A stretch of 64,000 nucleotides of DNA from Maea johnstoni (taxonomy: Eukaryota; Annelida; Polychaeta; Spionida; Magelonidae). A model generated the notes under the pieces. The model made no database searches and had not been told where the DNA came from. It was given only the letters and a program-made list of their open reading frames with translations. Of the stretch, positions 24,746-36,012 are shown one piece after another. Each line of letters starts with the position of its first letter. Within the stretch, counting starts at the first letter, position 1. The DNA lies in the NCBI GenBank assembly GCA_963942565.1, contig OZ012694.1, forward strand, positions 34,623,548-34,687,547. The letters run 5' to 3'. The translations under genes were made by a program, and so were the position numbers.

Positions 24746-25316
24746 ATGTGTCACTTGGCCAGCTATGAACCACAGATGTTTGGTGTGCAGAAAATGTGTT
24801 TTTTATTTTCCATACGGTAAAGTCTGCGTGTGACAGGATAGACAAAATATTGGGGAAATACCACATCCGCAGATGGCTTGTTAAAATGACATTAATTTTC
24901 TTCCCACTAGGACTTCGCTTGCCAAAAGACATCAGTCTTACACTACATCTCTATAAATCAGAACTTTTTTTTTTAATAATAAAGCATTTGTTTCAATGCA
25001 GACGGCCCTGGTAATAATTAATTAGAATTTATCGAAAATGGTAGGATCTTTTTATACTTAATAACATTAATAATCCTCAGTTTGACAGGAACTCATATAT
25101 CTAGAAAAAAACACACGAGAAAGCAATAAAAAATGTGCAACTAGAGTCGGCTAAGAGTCAGAGGCGTAATACCGAAGAAAAATGTAGTAGCCACATCCAT
25201 ACTCAAATCCCTGTTGGTCAAAAAAAATAATCTAATAATTTAAAACCAATATGCCTCATGATATCCTTGAGATTTTAAAGTATTGGATTTAACTAATGGA
25301 TGTATAAAGTGGTTAT
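24746..25316. other. Intergenic, nothing recognised
   Basis: No supported gene. Confidence 0.45.
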
Positions 25317-25528
25317 TTGACCCTTATGCTGCTGGTGGCGAATTTGGCCAATACAAAATGATACAAAAGAAACTGAAAAATGACAGAAACCCTGGAAAAT
25401 GAGTACTGATCTGAGAGTATTCAACGAATGAATTAATACCAACACAAAAGGGTTTAGAGGGATGTTTTTCAAAAATCTTTGCATACTTGTGCTTTGGATG
25501 AAAATCACCTCACCATTGGAAGGGTTAA
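25317..25528 (-). mobile_element. Family A MITE, copy 14
   Basis: TTGA-CCCTTATGCTGCTGG on the left and CCATTGGAAGGG-TTAA on the right. Confidence 0.92.
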
Positions 25529-26211
25529 GGTTCGACAGCAGCGTTCCCTTAAAGGAAATAGCCAACCCATTAACATATTCTTCTACATTTTTTCAAATCA
25601 ATATTTCCTTTGATCTCCTTCATTCTTTTGATATCATTCCAGATAAATCTTATCAGAACTCAAAAAAATGTGTATGAATAAAACACTAAAAAATCAACTT
25701 CTTTCATACAAGAAATAAAAGGGAACTTATGATATTGTAAAATTGCCTTTCATGAAAACATGATTTATCATACTCTTTCCCTCTAAAGAGCCTTAATATA
25801 CCTTGCAGATGCTTTTCCTTTCTGTACATGAATATTTCAAATGCTGAAATACCTTCAACTTGTTTGAAGTTAATATATCTGTGGAAAGTAGTAATATCAT
25901 AAAAGTCTCTGTCGGGAAAACACCATTTTTCATAAATCCCTGAGGGATGGCCGAAGATCACATCCATGATTACCAAACCTAGTTGCTCATAGAAAATAAA
26001 TGCTGTTGCTGTTCTAACATCACAAGAAATACTGTTTGGGGGATGGAGATCAATGGAACATATGAATCATTCTAATGATTCCTAAGCCAAGGGATTGTTC
26101 CGTATCTGCTAGAAATGATGGTTGAATCACCAATGGATATTCGTTGGCACAGATACACAACACTGAAGGTCATCTGTTTGTGCCTTTGAGTTTCTCTCAT
26201 ATGTTTTATGA
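25529..26211. other. Intergenic, nothing recognised
   Basis: No supported gene. Confidence 0.45.
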
Positions 26212-26385
26212 TCAAACATGATAATGATAATGAAGATGATGATAGTAAAAAATAATTATAATGATATTAATATCAATAATAATGATAATAATGATGACGA
26301 TTACGATTATGACGATGATGATGACAATAATAATGATAATAATAATAATAATAATAATAAAAATAATAATAATAATAATGATAAT

Positions 26386-26423
<38 letters not shown>

Positions 26424-26590
26424 TAGTTATGAAAATTAAAGTCATGATGATGATGAAGATGATGATAATATAACAATAATTATAAAAATGCTACAACTAC
26501 TACAACTACTACTACTAAGACTATAATAATAATGACAATAATAATGTTGATGATTAAAATAATGATAATGATAATGATACCGTAGAATGA
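26212..26590. repeat. (AAT)n/(GAT)n triplet repeat
   Basis: Mixed AAT and GAT triplets interrupted by short unique words. Poly-Asn, poly-Ile and poly-Asp frames arise trivially. Confidence 0.95.
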
Positions 26591-26884
26591 CAAATTTTTC
26601 CATGTAACAATTTTCCCTAATTTTTCACTTTTGGGTGTTTCTGTTTCTAATATTTCCGAAGAGAGAACAATTTTTTTTCTGTTTCTAATTTTCCCATTTT
26701 ATGTATATTCTGAATTTTAGTATACCAAACAGTATAGTCTATTAAACTAAGATCAGGATTTCTCCTTGTTTATTAAGTCCGGACATGCACTGTATTGTTT
26801 TTTCCTGTGTTGTTTATTACCATTTGAAAGAATTCGGGAAAAATTGGGAAAATAAAACTCATGGAAAAATTAGCGATTCTACAG
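26591..26884. other. Intergenic, nothing recognised
   Basis: TTTTTCC/TTTTCCC words recur several times (26595-26700) and GGAAAAATTGGGAAAAT near 26838 is their inverse. This may be an undescribed inverted-repeat element, but no ends were found. Confidence 0.3.
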
Positions 26885-26909
26885 TATAATAATAATAATG
26901 ATACTGCTG

Positions 26910-26958
<49 letters not shown>

Positions 26959-26985
26959 TATTACACCTACTACTACTACTACTAT

Positions 26986-27057
<72 letters not shown>

Positions 27058-27140
27058 AACTACTACGACTACTACTACTTCTAATAATATCAATGATAAT
27101 ACTAATAATAATATTAATAATAACAACAACATTTATTATT
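26885..27140. repeat. (ACT)n/(GCT)n triplet repeat
   Basis: Mostly ACT with a GCT run near 27041 and AAT units at both edges. Poly-Thr and poly-Leu frames are artefacts. Confidence 0.96.
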
Positions 27141-27299
27141 AAAAAAGTAAGAAAGATTTTGCCTCAACTGTACAATACTCATTGGTAGTGAAACCAATAA
27201 GGGCTCAATGATGATTAGCAAATACAAGCTGTCAGTTCTATGTATACAGTTCATGCTATATAGTATTAAAGAAGTGCTTCACTAAGTGAAAAAAGGAAT

Positions 27300-28300
27300 G
27301 CCTGGGAGGATGAAGTGGGGGAGGGTGATGATAAAGGATGAAAGGGAGAAAATGATGAGGGAAGAGGAGAAAGTTTATGAAAAACAGAGAAAGAAAGAGA
27401 AATATTCTCAGAAAACGGCTTTTAGATGAAGAGGTGGATGTTGATTAAGAGGAGAAAGCTGGTGAAAAGGAAGAGGAGGAAGAAAAGGGGAAGAGGAGAA
27501 TGGTGAAAAGGAAGAGGAGGAAGAAAAAGGGAAGAGGAGAATGGTGAAAAGGAAGAGAAGAATGGTGAAAAGGAAGAGGAGGAAGAAAAAAGGAAGAGAA
27601 GAATGGTGAAAAGGAAGAGGAGGAAGAAAAAGGGAAGAGGAGAATGGTGAAAAGGAAGAGGAGGAAGAAAAAGGGAGAGAACGGTGAAAAGGAAGAGGAG
27701 GAAGAAAAAAGGAAGAGAAGATTGATGAAAAGGAAGAAGAGGAAGAAAAAGGGAAGAGGAGAATGGTGAAAAGGAAGAGGAGGAAGAAAAAGGGAAGAGA
27801 AGAATGGTGAAAAGGAAGAGGAGGAAGAAAAAGGGAAGAGGAGTATGGCGAAAAGGAAGATAAAAGAAAGAGAAGGGAAAGGAGAAAGTTGATGAACGGA
27901 AGAAGGAAGAGAAAGAGGGAAGAGAAAAAAATTAGAGAAAGTTGGTGAAATGGGAGAAAGAAGCCCTGGGAGCTAACGGTTGATGAAAAGTGATAAAAGA
28001 TGAAATTTTGGATGAAACGAAAGGGTGAACTTTATAGGACGAGAAAGTCAAAGAAAAGATGAGAAAGGAGAAAAATTATGATAAATGGGAGTAGAGGGCC
28101 AAGGAGAATATAGAGGAAACTGAGAAAGGAGAAAGTTGAAGATAAGTAGAAGAGGGACAAGGAGAATGATGATGAAAAGGAAGAGAAAGTAGGAAAACAT
28201 GAAGAAAAGGGGAAGAGAAAGTGAGAGATGATAAAGAAAAAGAGGAAGGCAAAGAGAAAGTGGGGGAAGGTGATGACGTAGGATACGTTGATGGTGAAGA
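27300..28300 (+). repeat. ~1-kb purine-only strand with a 41-bp tandem repeat
   Basis: The plus strand is almost entirely A, G and a few T (GGTGAAAAGG). Between about 27455 and 27860 a unit of GAAGAGGAGGAAGAAAAAGG plus GAAGAGGAGAATGGTGAAAAG repeats at 41 bp, with shorter variants. Non-coding by all signs. Confidence 0.92.
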
Positions 28301-28558
28301 GGGAAAAATAACAAAATGTAATAATGGAAAAGAAAATGTTTAAGCGACTAATGCAACTCATCAAAGGACTAGTTATTATTTATGAGGATTTCCTCAGTTC
28401 CTCTGTTGCGGCAGTTTCCTTTCTCTCAACAGGAAGTAATGACCATCCCACACAGTAATCACTTATGGACCTTGAATGACACTTTCGTCACGGGATTTAC
28501 TCTCAGCAAACACCACTTGACTCTATCATGCCCAGATTTCTCTTAAGTGGCCTGATAC
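28301..28558. other. Intergenic, nothing recognised
   Basis: No supported gene. Confidence 0.4.
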
Positions 28559-28802
28559 CACCAAATTAGGTTTGGAATACCAAGGAATTGCTGGATTTTC
28601 CTATATTTCTGCCAATATATTCAAAATGAAAGAACTTCTGGTGCCATAAATTAGACAAAACTTCCTAAATATGCCATGTGATGGATAGACCCAAGGAAGC
28701 TGTGTGACATCCCTTATCAAATGTAGTTGAGACTTCCCACAAAATCCAGATATTTTCCTAGGAAAATCCTAAGATTTCCTTGGCATTCCATGCTTCATTT
28801 GG
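28559..28802. mobile_element. Family D MITE
   Basis: ACCAAATTAGGTTTGGAAT, CCAAGGAATTGCTGGATTTT at the left is mirrored by CCTTGGCATTCCATGCTTC, ATTTGGT at the right. The inverted repeats are about 45 bp. GTAGTTGAGACTTCCC inside links it to the long copy at 17262. Confidence 0.65.
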
Positions 28803-28923
28803 TAAGTGCTACCTGGGGTATTGCAAGGTAAAAGCAAGTAACCCCAGAGGGATATTGCATGCATCATAAGTTCTTAAGGATCTGAACTGATAATCGATCT
28901 TGCACAATAGCCTTAATGAACAT

Positions 28924-29195
<272 letters not shown>

Positions 29196-29927
29196 ATATT
29201 CAAGGCCTGTTTTTTGCAGAAGTTAGCTTTATACATTGGGAAAAATGAAGAAAAGTTTCCTCATTTTCTTAGAGACATATCTACTTCACAGTCTAGACAT
29301 CCCACCACTGTGGACAGAAATTGGTTAAGATTATGGTAATATCCATTATTTGGAAGGTGAGTTTTTGCACCATCATTATTTTGTACAAAACATTCCTTTC
29401 TGTTCTACTCAACGCTTTTTTGCCAGTTTTCACGATGAAATCTCGCGGGTCCTATCTGTCACTTGTCAGAGATATTTCCTGTTGCATGTTCTGGACAATA
29501 AGCAAGCAAGAAATGAAATAGAGATGACAATCTTTATGGGTGTCGACATGCACATAAAACATCAGTCTCCCCCTTCTTGATCAAATATCGCCAGGCCTGT
29601 GTCATATTTCAGCATTACGTCTATGGTTTCTTCTCCCTTGCCATTTCTTGTCGATTTCGGAAAGCTAATGAAGCCCCATCATGAAGCCTGTGTCACCGTG
29701 TCGCGACAAGCCACAAAGAAAAACCATTTTTCCGCATTATTAAAAAGCCTAAGCTTTGTAAGATACATGTTTTTGTCACGATCAAAAGGAATCATACGTC
29801 GAATCACGGTTGTACATCTTCGCCAAAAGCTATTAATCTCCCAGAAGCCTTAGCGACTTCCTCCTTAACACCTGTAATCCCCCTTTCGCCTCACTTTGAT
29901 CTGGCGCTCAAAGTCGTACCGTGTCAG
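29196..29927. other. Intergenic, higher GC, no gene supported
   Basis: 29320-29900 is less AT-rich than its surroundings and carries three frames of 66-84 codons, none with a recognised domain or splice sites I could trust. An unrecognised exon cannot be excluded. Confidence 0.35.
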
Positions 29928-30550
29928 GATGTCAATCCACTACGAGTCATCCACCAGTATGCAAACAATGGGTGTCAAACTTTTCCTTTTAATCAACCAC
30001 TTATAGGACTTTAACTTAAGAGCATGGTCACCCAAAAGTGTTAATTTACCTGTTAAATTCTGTAAATTTCTCCTCAACCTATTGACATTTATCTGCAAAT
30101 ACTGGATGTCAAAATGTCAATCTACTACGATTCATCCACCAGTATGCCAAACTTTTCCTTTTAATCAACCACTTAGGCCTTTAACTTAACCCTCCTGATG
30201 CTGGGGCTGCTTTCAGCCAATGCATAAGAAAGCAAAAAATTATGAAAGTCATATAAACCCTGTCATGTTGGTATTCATTTGAAAGCACTTGCAGAGTACT
30301 ATCAGATAAGTACCCATATGCCAGGGTTTCAGTCATTTCATCATAATTTGTCAGCATGTCATATTGACCAATTTGGCCATCAGCAGCAAAAGGGCAAAGA
30401 GCATGGTCACCCAATAGTGTTAATTCATCTGTTAGATTCTGTGGATTTCTCCTCAACCTATTGACATTTGTCTGCAAATGCTGGATGTCATAATGTTCAT
30501 TTTAATCTACCTAGAAGGCCTTCAACTTAAAAGCAAGGTTACCCTTTTCC
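29928..30550. repeat. Tandem duplication, ~185-bp period, 2-3 copies
   Basis: GTCAATCCACTACGAGTCATCC at 29931 (read GTCAAT, CTACGA, TCATCCACC) recurs at 30116, and TTTCTCCTCAACCTATTGAC recurs at 30067 and 30448. The partial third copy ends near 30550. Copy two holds a family A MITE. Confidence 0.9.
30186..30396 (+). mobile_element. Family A MITE, copy 15, with an empty-site partner
   Basis: CTTTAAC-TTAA precedes CCCTCCTGATGCTGGGG; GCAGCAAAAGGG precedes CAAA-GAGCATGGTCACCC. The tandem copy at 30009 reads CTTTAAC-TTAA-GAGCATGGTCACCC without the element. Confidence 0.93.
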
Positions 30551-30817
30551 ATCTATCACACATATTCATTGAGGAAAATATAAAGACTGGATGTAATACT
30601 TTTCTCTATAAACCATTCAATTTTGTTGCACCCAAAGATGGCTACCATGTGGTAATCAACCAACATTCTTTTTCAAAATAATATGCGATTTTATGAATAC
30701 TTTAAATTTTTCTATTTTCTTTTGCTTTTTATCCAAATTATTTTCAAAGAACCATTAGCCACAAGGCAAGTAAACATGCATAGCATTAGGTTAACCCATT
30801 TATTTGTGTCTATTTCT

Positions 30818-30925
30818 TAATATTAGATTTATTGTATTGTATTGCATAAAGTGTATTGTTTTTGTATTGCATTGTTTCATAGTGCATTGTATTGCATTGT
30901 ATGATATTGTATATTTATTCACTGT
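30818..30925. repeat. (ATTGT)n-like degenerate satellite
   Basis: ATTGTATTGTATTGCAT and similar pentamer-based words repeat for about 100 bp. Confidence 0.85.
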
Positions 30926-31469
30926 AATATATTTGACTGAAAAGTATAGAATGAGAAGACAATGTCAAAAAAGGGGCAAATGGTTCTAGTGAGGGGAAAG
31001 AATCAATTTAACAACGTATGCATCATAACATATGGTTACTGAATGGTGCTTATGGACATAAGCATTTCAAAACAACCTAAAAGTCTGCTTTTAGTGTTAT
31101 GCCTTTGAGTATATCATATCAATACCTGAGTATTCTATGATATACTGGATATTGGTGAATACAGAAGACCTGTCAACTTCTATGGTCTATTTAAAAATCA
31201 ATTTTCTATTTTTCTGTACTGTTTTCCTCAAAACTCTGGATAAGTAATGTCAATTTGATTCTGAGTAGATTAGGTTCATGTGGCTTGAAACAGGACGTCA
31301 TGTCCTACATGCTTTTTCCATTCCATGCACCTGTCACCCATAAAACCTATATATTTCACTAATGATCAAAGCACATATCTCAGTGCTGCTGCTGCTATGG
31401 CTGGGGAGGACAGGATCTCAGGGTGAAGAAGGGGTCAGAGATGATAGGGGGGTTCATATATTTACCCTG
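30926..31469. other. Intergenic, nothing recognised
   Basis: No supported gene; the right edge grades into the minisatellite. Confidence 0.45.
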
Positions 31470-31702
31470 TCAGGGGTCTCACTATAAGCTTCCCCGTCTC
31501 TCCAATCCAGTGGTTTCTATAAGCTGCCCTGTACAGGATTTCTTATCCTTCCTTGTCTGGGGTTCCTCTGTTAAGGATTTCTATATCCATGCCCTCTCAG
31601 GGGTTCCCATATCTACCATGTCTAGAGTTCCCATAGCCACCCTGTCAAGGGTTCCTAGCTCTAGATACTCTTTCAGGGGTTCCCATAGTACCCTGTCAAG
31701 GG
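31470..31702. repeat. Minisatellite, left diverged edge
   Basis: About nine units of ~24 bp (GGGGTTCCCATAG, CTACCCTGTCAA type), increasingly diverged to the left. The last five bases (31698-31702, AAGGG) are the left target duplication of the LTR array. Confidence 0.9.
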
Positions 31703-32361
31703 TGTAGCGTAGACATGTTCCTCCAACCATGCTAATTAATCTAGGTATATTAGTGGCTTACTGTATTATCCTTCCCCTATTCTAGTGTATCTAGGGAAGT
31801 AAAGGGTGGAACCTGTTGACTTTGTGTACGCACTAGATGACCCCGCTGGCAGCAGGGTCATTCAGGGTCATGGGCTAGCCTGCTTATCAACCCACATTCC
31901 TCCGTTGTTACGACCCTTTAATTTACCTGCTCGATGAAGGGCCCCTGTGTGAGATCTGGGTATGTGATAGGGGATGATGTTGACTTGTAGTGTTGTTGTC
32001 AGGTGCGCATGCTCGGGTACTATCAGAGACTTGAGAGAATAGTTAGTTCCTGTCGCGATGTGAGAGAGGACGGGTTGCTTTGGGGGTGGCCTGGTGCCTA
32101 CTATTCTACAGAGTGCTAATATACATGTAAGTACTTCTCTATGTACCTGCCAGGGTTAGGTTATATATGCTCACTGTTAGGTTTTCCTGTATATCAATGT
32201 ATTCTTAGGTACTTATTAAAGCTTACAATAGTGTATACCTTGTGTTGTCAAGTTACTATAGGTTAACCCATGTCAAGTCAAGCCCTTCAGATCAGTCGAG
32301 AACCCCCGTCTTATCTAACACCCTCAGATAGATGGCGTAGGCGTAAAACACCTACGTTACA
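31703..32361 (+). repeat. LTR 1 (5')
   Basis: 659 bp, TG...CA termini with an imperfect inverted repeat TGTARCGTAG. A TATATA box candidate is at 32162-32168 and an ATTAAA polyadenylation signal at 32215-32220 followed by a GT-rich stretch. R would then begin between them, about 32190 (inference). Confidence 0.93.
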
Positions 32362-32365
32362 AAAT

Positions 32366-32383
32366 TGGCGCCCAATAAGGGAC
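32366..32383 (+). other. Primer binding site, tRNA-Lys type
   Basis: TGGCGCCCAATAAGGGAC begins 4 bases after the LTR. The first eight bases TGGCGCCC are those of retroviral tRNA-Lys primer sites, and the tail GGGAC also agrees. The same site follows LTR 2 (36676) and LTR 3 (40986). Confidence 0.85.
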
Positions 32384-32914
32384 TGATCAGGGTTTTAAAC
32401 TTGATTTCTTTCTGATTTTTGATAGTTTTCTTTGTTGAGGAGCAACTTTTTGTTAACAATTTCAATATGGCTGCCACTAAGTAAACACACCCCTCCCTAT
32501 CCCCTGAACCTCGTGGAAATAAGATTAATGCCCTCAGACTTGGAAATTTGATTAGGGGGGCATCATAAAAAGTGGGAGGAGGGGTCGGATGGTTATGGAG
32601 TGAGCATACAGAAATTTATGGAGTATTATTAAAAGAAATGATAGTGATGTGAGCACTTTTAACCCTGGTGGGGAAATGGGGAGGTTAGTTAGCACACATG
32701 AGGCACCGGCCACCCCAAATGTTAACCCTTTCCTGCCTGTGGCTAAGGAGAGTGATTATGGGGAGTGCCAGTTTTTGAATTTTTGTTCTCCCCCTGGTAC
32801 AGAGAGGATACCAGGTGTGGGAGTTAATGGAATAAAAATGTTGTTGAATGTGAATTTTTTTGCAGAGGCGAGATGGCGGCGTACCACAGCAGCATGGTGG
32901 TGGAAGGCGCAGAG

Positions 32915-33480
32915 TGCTCCCCAGCAATTCTTTCGTGAATTCCTGGGTCGAGCGCACTCGTGCCGGAGACCCCAACATGGAATGCTCCCCAAGGATACCC
33001 TGGGTTGAGGACAGTAATGGAGGCGCACAGTGCTCCCCAGGGAATTCCTTTGTGAATTCCTGGGTCGAGCGCATGCGTGGCGCGGACCCAAACATGAGGT
33101 GCTCCCCAGGCAATTCTTGCAGGAATGCCTGGGTTGATAGCACACTTGCAGAGGAGGATAGCCTAGCCACAAGGCTTTGTTATGACTTTACTTTATTATA
33201 TATAGAAGCCTGCACCTATACTAGATAGGGACGTGTGGCCTTCTGTTGGCCATTTAGTTCCTGCAATTGCCACACGAGGGAGATTACTGGTAAGTGAGCT
33301 CCTAGTATACTGCAGTGCCATCTGTCCACAATGAAAGACATTTAAAAAGGGCCTGGGAGACAGGCTAGGAGGCGTGCTCCCCAGGCAATTCTCGCAGGAG
33401 TGCCTGGATTGGTAGCCAATTGCAGAGGAGGACTGCTCTCCAGGAAATTCTTGCAGGAATGCCTGGGTTGAGAGAAAAAG
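32915..33480 (+). repeat. Six-copy hairpin module
   Basis: TGCTCCCC starts or near versions occur at 32915, 32983, 33031, 33100, 33375 and 33434. Most continue as CCCAGGCA, an AATTC/GAATT inner pair and TGCCTGGG, i.e. a stem-loop. In the fourth copy the stem is exact (33105-33112 with 33126-33133). Copies repeat in internal regions 2 and 3. Confidence 0.85.
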
Positions 33481-33829
33481 TGCCATGGATAGGACGAGAT
33501 TATCGGCATTTTCAAAAAAAAGGAAGGAAAAGCAAGAATGCCCGGGGTGAGAGGAGAAGTGCAGACGTCAGGGAGTGCACGCATGGTGCGGACCACGAAA
33601 TGGGGGCATTGCTACGGAGGCAACGCCCTGACATTTGGGTGTGGCAGACGTCGGTACTGCTTGACTCTACTGAGTTACCGGCATAATTCCTTCCGGACAG
33701 CGAGAGGAGGCAGGTTCAAAGACCTGCCGGGAGAAATACAGAGCCGGTTGGCGCTCAGCAGAACCCATTATAGGGTCTCTCATTTCAATGAATTTCATTG
33801 TAGAAGTTTTTTTTTGTTTGTTTTTGGCA

Positions 33830-34010
33830 CCCAAAGTCTGGCGTTCCTTCGGGTTGGTCACCCCTAGAGAAGCTAGATCCAAAAAACACACCCAAAGACC
33901 GGCATCCCTTCTGACTGATCATCCTTAGGGAGGCTGAGTCAAAACACAAAGGCACTTTTAGACCGGCATCTCTTCGGGCTGACCCCCCCTAGAGAGGCCG
34001 AGTCAAAATG
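33830..34010 (+). repeat. 60-65-bp module, three copies
   Basis: AAAGTCTGGCGTTCC (33833), AAAGACCGGCATCC (33893) and TTAGACCGGCATCTC (33958) each lead to a CTTCGGGYTG-like loop and a CCTAGAGAGGC-like end. Confidence 0.85.
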
Positions 34011-34404
34011 TAAATAAAAAAAATAAAATAAAACACCGTGTGGCGGATAAAGTCGAGTGTAAATGGAGAGTATGTATGAGGAATATAGCATACTGAGATA
34101 AGACGAAGCCGTAGCGAGGTGGCCATTGAGCATATGTACGGCATTGGGCATAGCCTACAGCCCCTGGTAAGGTGGGCTAGGATTGACTTTGGATCGGACA
34201 GGTACCTGTCCGTGGTCGCGTGACCGATGGATTATTGCTCTTAAGCGTGGGTCCGTAAAGAGCCTTGTCCAAGGCACGCCTGTTGAGGTCGACACCACTA
34301 ATTGGAGCACCAGCCTATACCCATTGCCTGTCATTCACTATTATATATTTCTTTTCTTAAACATTACACTGAGTGCACCGGTACGTCCAAGAGAAATGCA
34401 AAAT

Positions 34405-34620
34405 GACTGTGGCAGGTGGTTATGCCCGGAGTCGTGAAGGACTGTAATGGGGCATACCCTGCCATGAGGTCAGGTTGTGGGACACACTGGAGGTGTGGAA
34501 AAAAACAACAGAGGACTGTGGGAGGTAGTTATGCCCAGAGTCTTCAGTGACTGTAATGGGGCATACCCTGCCATCAGGCGAGGCTGTTGGACACGCTGAA
34601 GGTGTGGAGATAAATAAAAT
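34405..34620 (+). repeat. 109-bp module, two copies, strong hairpin
   Basis: In copy one GGCAGG and TATGCCC (34411-34427) pair with GGGCATA and CCTGCC (34449-34463). Copy two, 109 bp on, keeps TATGCCC/GGGCATA. Both are followed by GAGGT or GAGGC and a GGTGTGGA end. Confidence 0.85.
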
Positions 34621-34660
34621 AAATAAAAACCAAAACACAAGAAACCAGTCACAGGTTACT

Positions 34661-34760
34661 GTGGGCACGGGCATGGAGTCCCCCACCTAGCCTGTCGAGT
34701 TCGGTCAAGTAATTTCATTGACTAGGGTGGGCGCGGGCATGGAGTCCCCCAGCTAGTCTA
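34661..34760 (+). repeat. 66-bp module, two copies
   Basis: GTGGGCACGGGCATGGAGTC at 34661 and GTGGGCGCGGGCATGGAGTC at 34727, both followed by CCCCA(C/G)CTAG. Confidence 0.9.
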
Positions 34761-35974
34761 CCAAGAAACAAGACAAGGAATGAGAGAGAGCAACCGACAC
34801 TCTTTGCGTACAAGGATAGACCGACTGCAGTTGTTAGGAAGCGCAGGAGAGGACGGTTTGCTGAATAAACTGACAGACCAATTCTCATGTCCCATCGGGG
34901 TTACTGTTTGAAAGAAATAAACAGCAATATTGGGAGGGTAAGTATACATTTTGAGTTTGTTGCTTTGGGGCTGTATACAGATCTCACCGCTTGATCCTGA
35001 TTATGTAGTGGACCGAAGGGTGAAATCTCTGTACACACCTCCGAGCATTCTCAGGGTGGGGCAGACCACGTTGCACCAGGACCACACAATCATAGGAAGG
35101 AAGATTCCATAGACGTTTGGAAGACGATTGGAAGCTGTTTGTGAACCGTGAGATGAGTGGATACTTTCAAAGTGACATTTTAAAGAGACATTTAAAGAGG
35201 AGTTTCTGATTTGACATTTTTCGTGCTCAATGATTAGGCTTAGTATATGTATGAGCTACGAAGCAGGTTAGTAGTTACCTATATTCATTGTAGTGATATT
35301 GTGTTTATTCAGGTGGTTTTCTTGAAAGGTTGTCTAATGTGTGCTGAATTAAATCGAAATGCTATAGTTTGAGATATTCTGACGTGAACTAGAATGACTA
35401 AATTTGTTTTCAGAATAAGCCAAGTGAGACGGCAAAAGAAGAAGCAAAAATGTGTTTATGAATTAAACGGAAATATATGAATTTTGTATTATGCAGGAAT
35501 TTTGAAACCGTAGGATGACTTTGTTTATGTGCATGCTATATTGTTACATTAGTATTAACCATATTATGATTAGTCTTGCTTAGGTCCTTATATTCATGTA
35601 GCCATTTTCTTTAAAGAGTGTATTATTTTGTCAATTTTTGAATGCACGTATGACTTAATTACAGAAGAAACATTTTAGGATATGTAAAGTTAACGTTAAT
35701 CTGAGGCTGTTCTGTGCTAGAATCTGTATGGTTAAACTATGTGTTAGAGTGATGTTCTAGAGCACTTCTAAATTTTCTTCGTGCCTCGACATTATGTTTA
35801 CGTTAAGAGTTTCTGTTAAAATTTCATTTTCAAATTGGTAAACTTTTTGTGAATAAAGTCTCTCATATGAGTACAGTCATGAAAATTGAAAGGTATTTTC
35901 AAGGATTGAAAGATTATTTGCTATGACTGAATTTTTGTAAAGAAGTATTTTTGGTAATTTTATATGTGTGCACG

Positions 35975-36012
35975 GTGATACGAGGGCGTATCACAGTCCG
36001 AGAGGGGGGGAG
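35975..36012 (+). other. Hairpin plus polypurine tract
   Basis: GTGATACG (35975-35982) and CGTATCAC (35987-35994) form a perfect 8-bp stem with loop AGGG. The purine run GAGAGGGGGGGAG follows immediately and ends at the next LTR, the expected place of the plus-strand primer. Identical copies lie at 40285 and 44595. Confidence 0.85.

Larger units (their letters stand above)
32362..36012 (+). mobile_element. Internal region 1, non-coding, hairpin-rich
   Basis: 3651 bp. No open frame exceeds about 160 codons and none has a recognised domain. The 5' 2.4 kb is built of repeated modules: six hairpins at 32915-33480, a 60-65-bp triplicate at 33830-34010, a 109-bp duplicate at 34405-34620 and a 66-bp duplicate at 34661-34760. 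The 3' 1 kb is AT-rich and unique. It resembles a large retrotransposon derivative (LARD-type). Confidence 0.9.

Noticed and set aside
26212-27188. Poly-Asn, poly-Thr, poly-Leu and poly-Val frames
   Set aside because: Direct translations of triplet microsatellites with no flanking coding sequence.
29321-29853. Possible exon cluster in a GC-richer stretch
   Set aside because: No conserved motif, splice pair or codon bias could be seen; left as unannotated.
32649-33172. Frames of 119-161 codons on both strands of the LTR-element interior
   Set aside because: They overlap each other in several frames across the hairpin modules and match no retroelement domain; repetition in all units follows from the tandem array.
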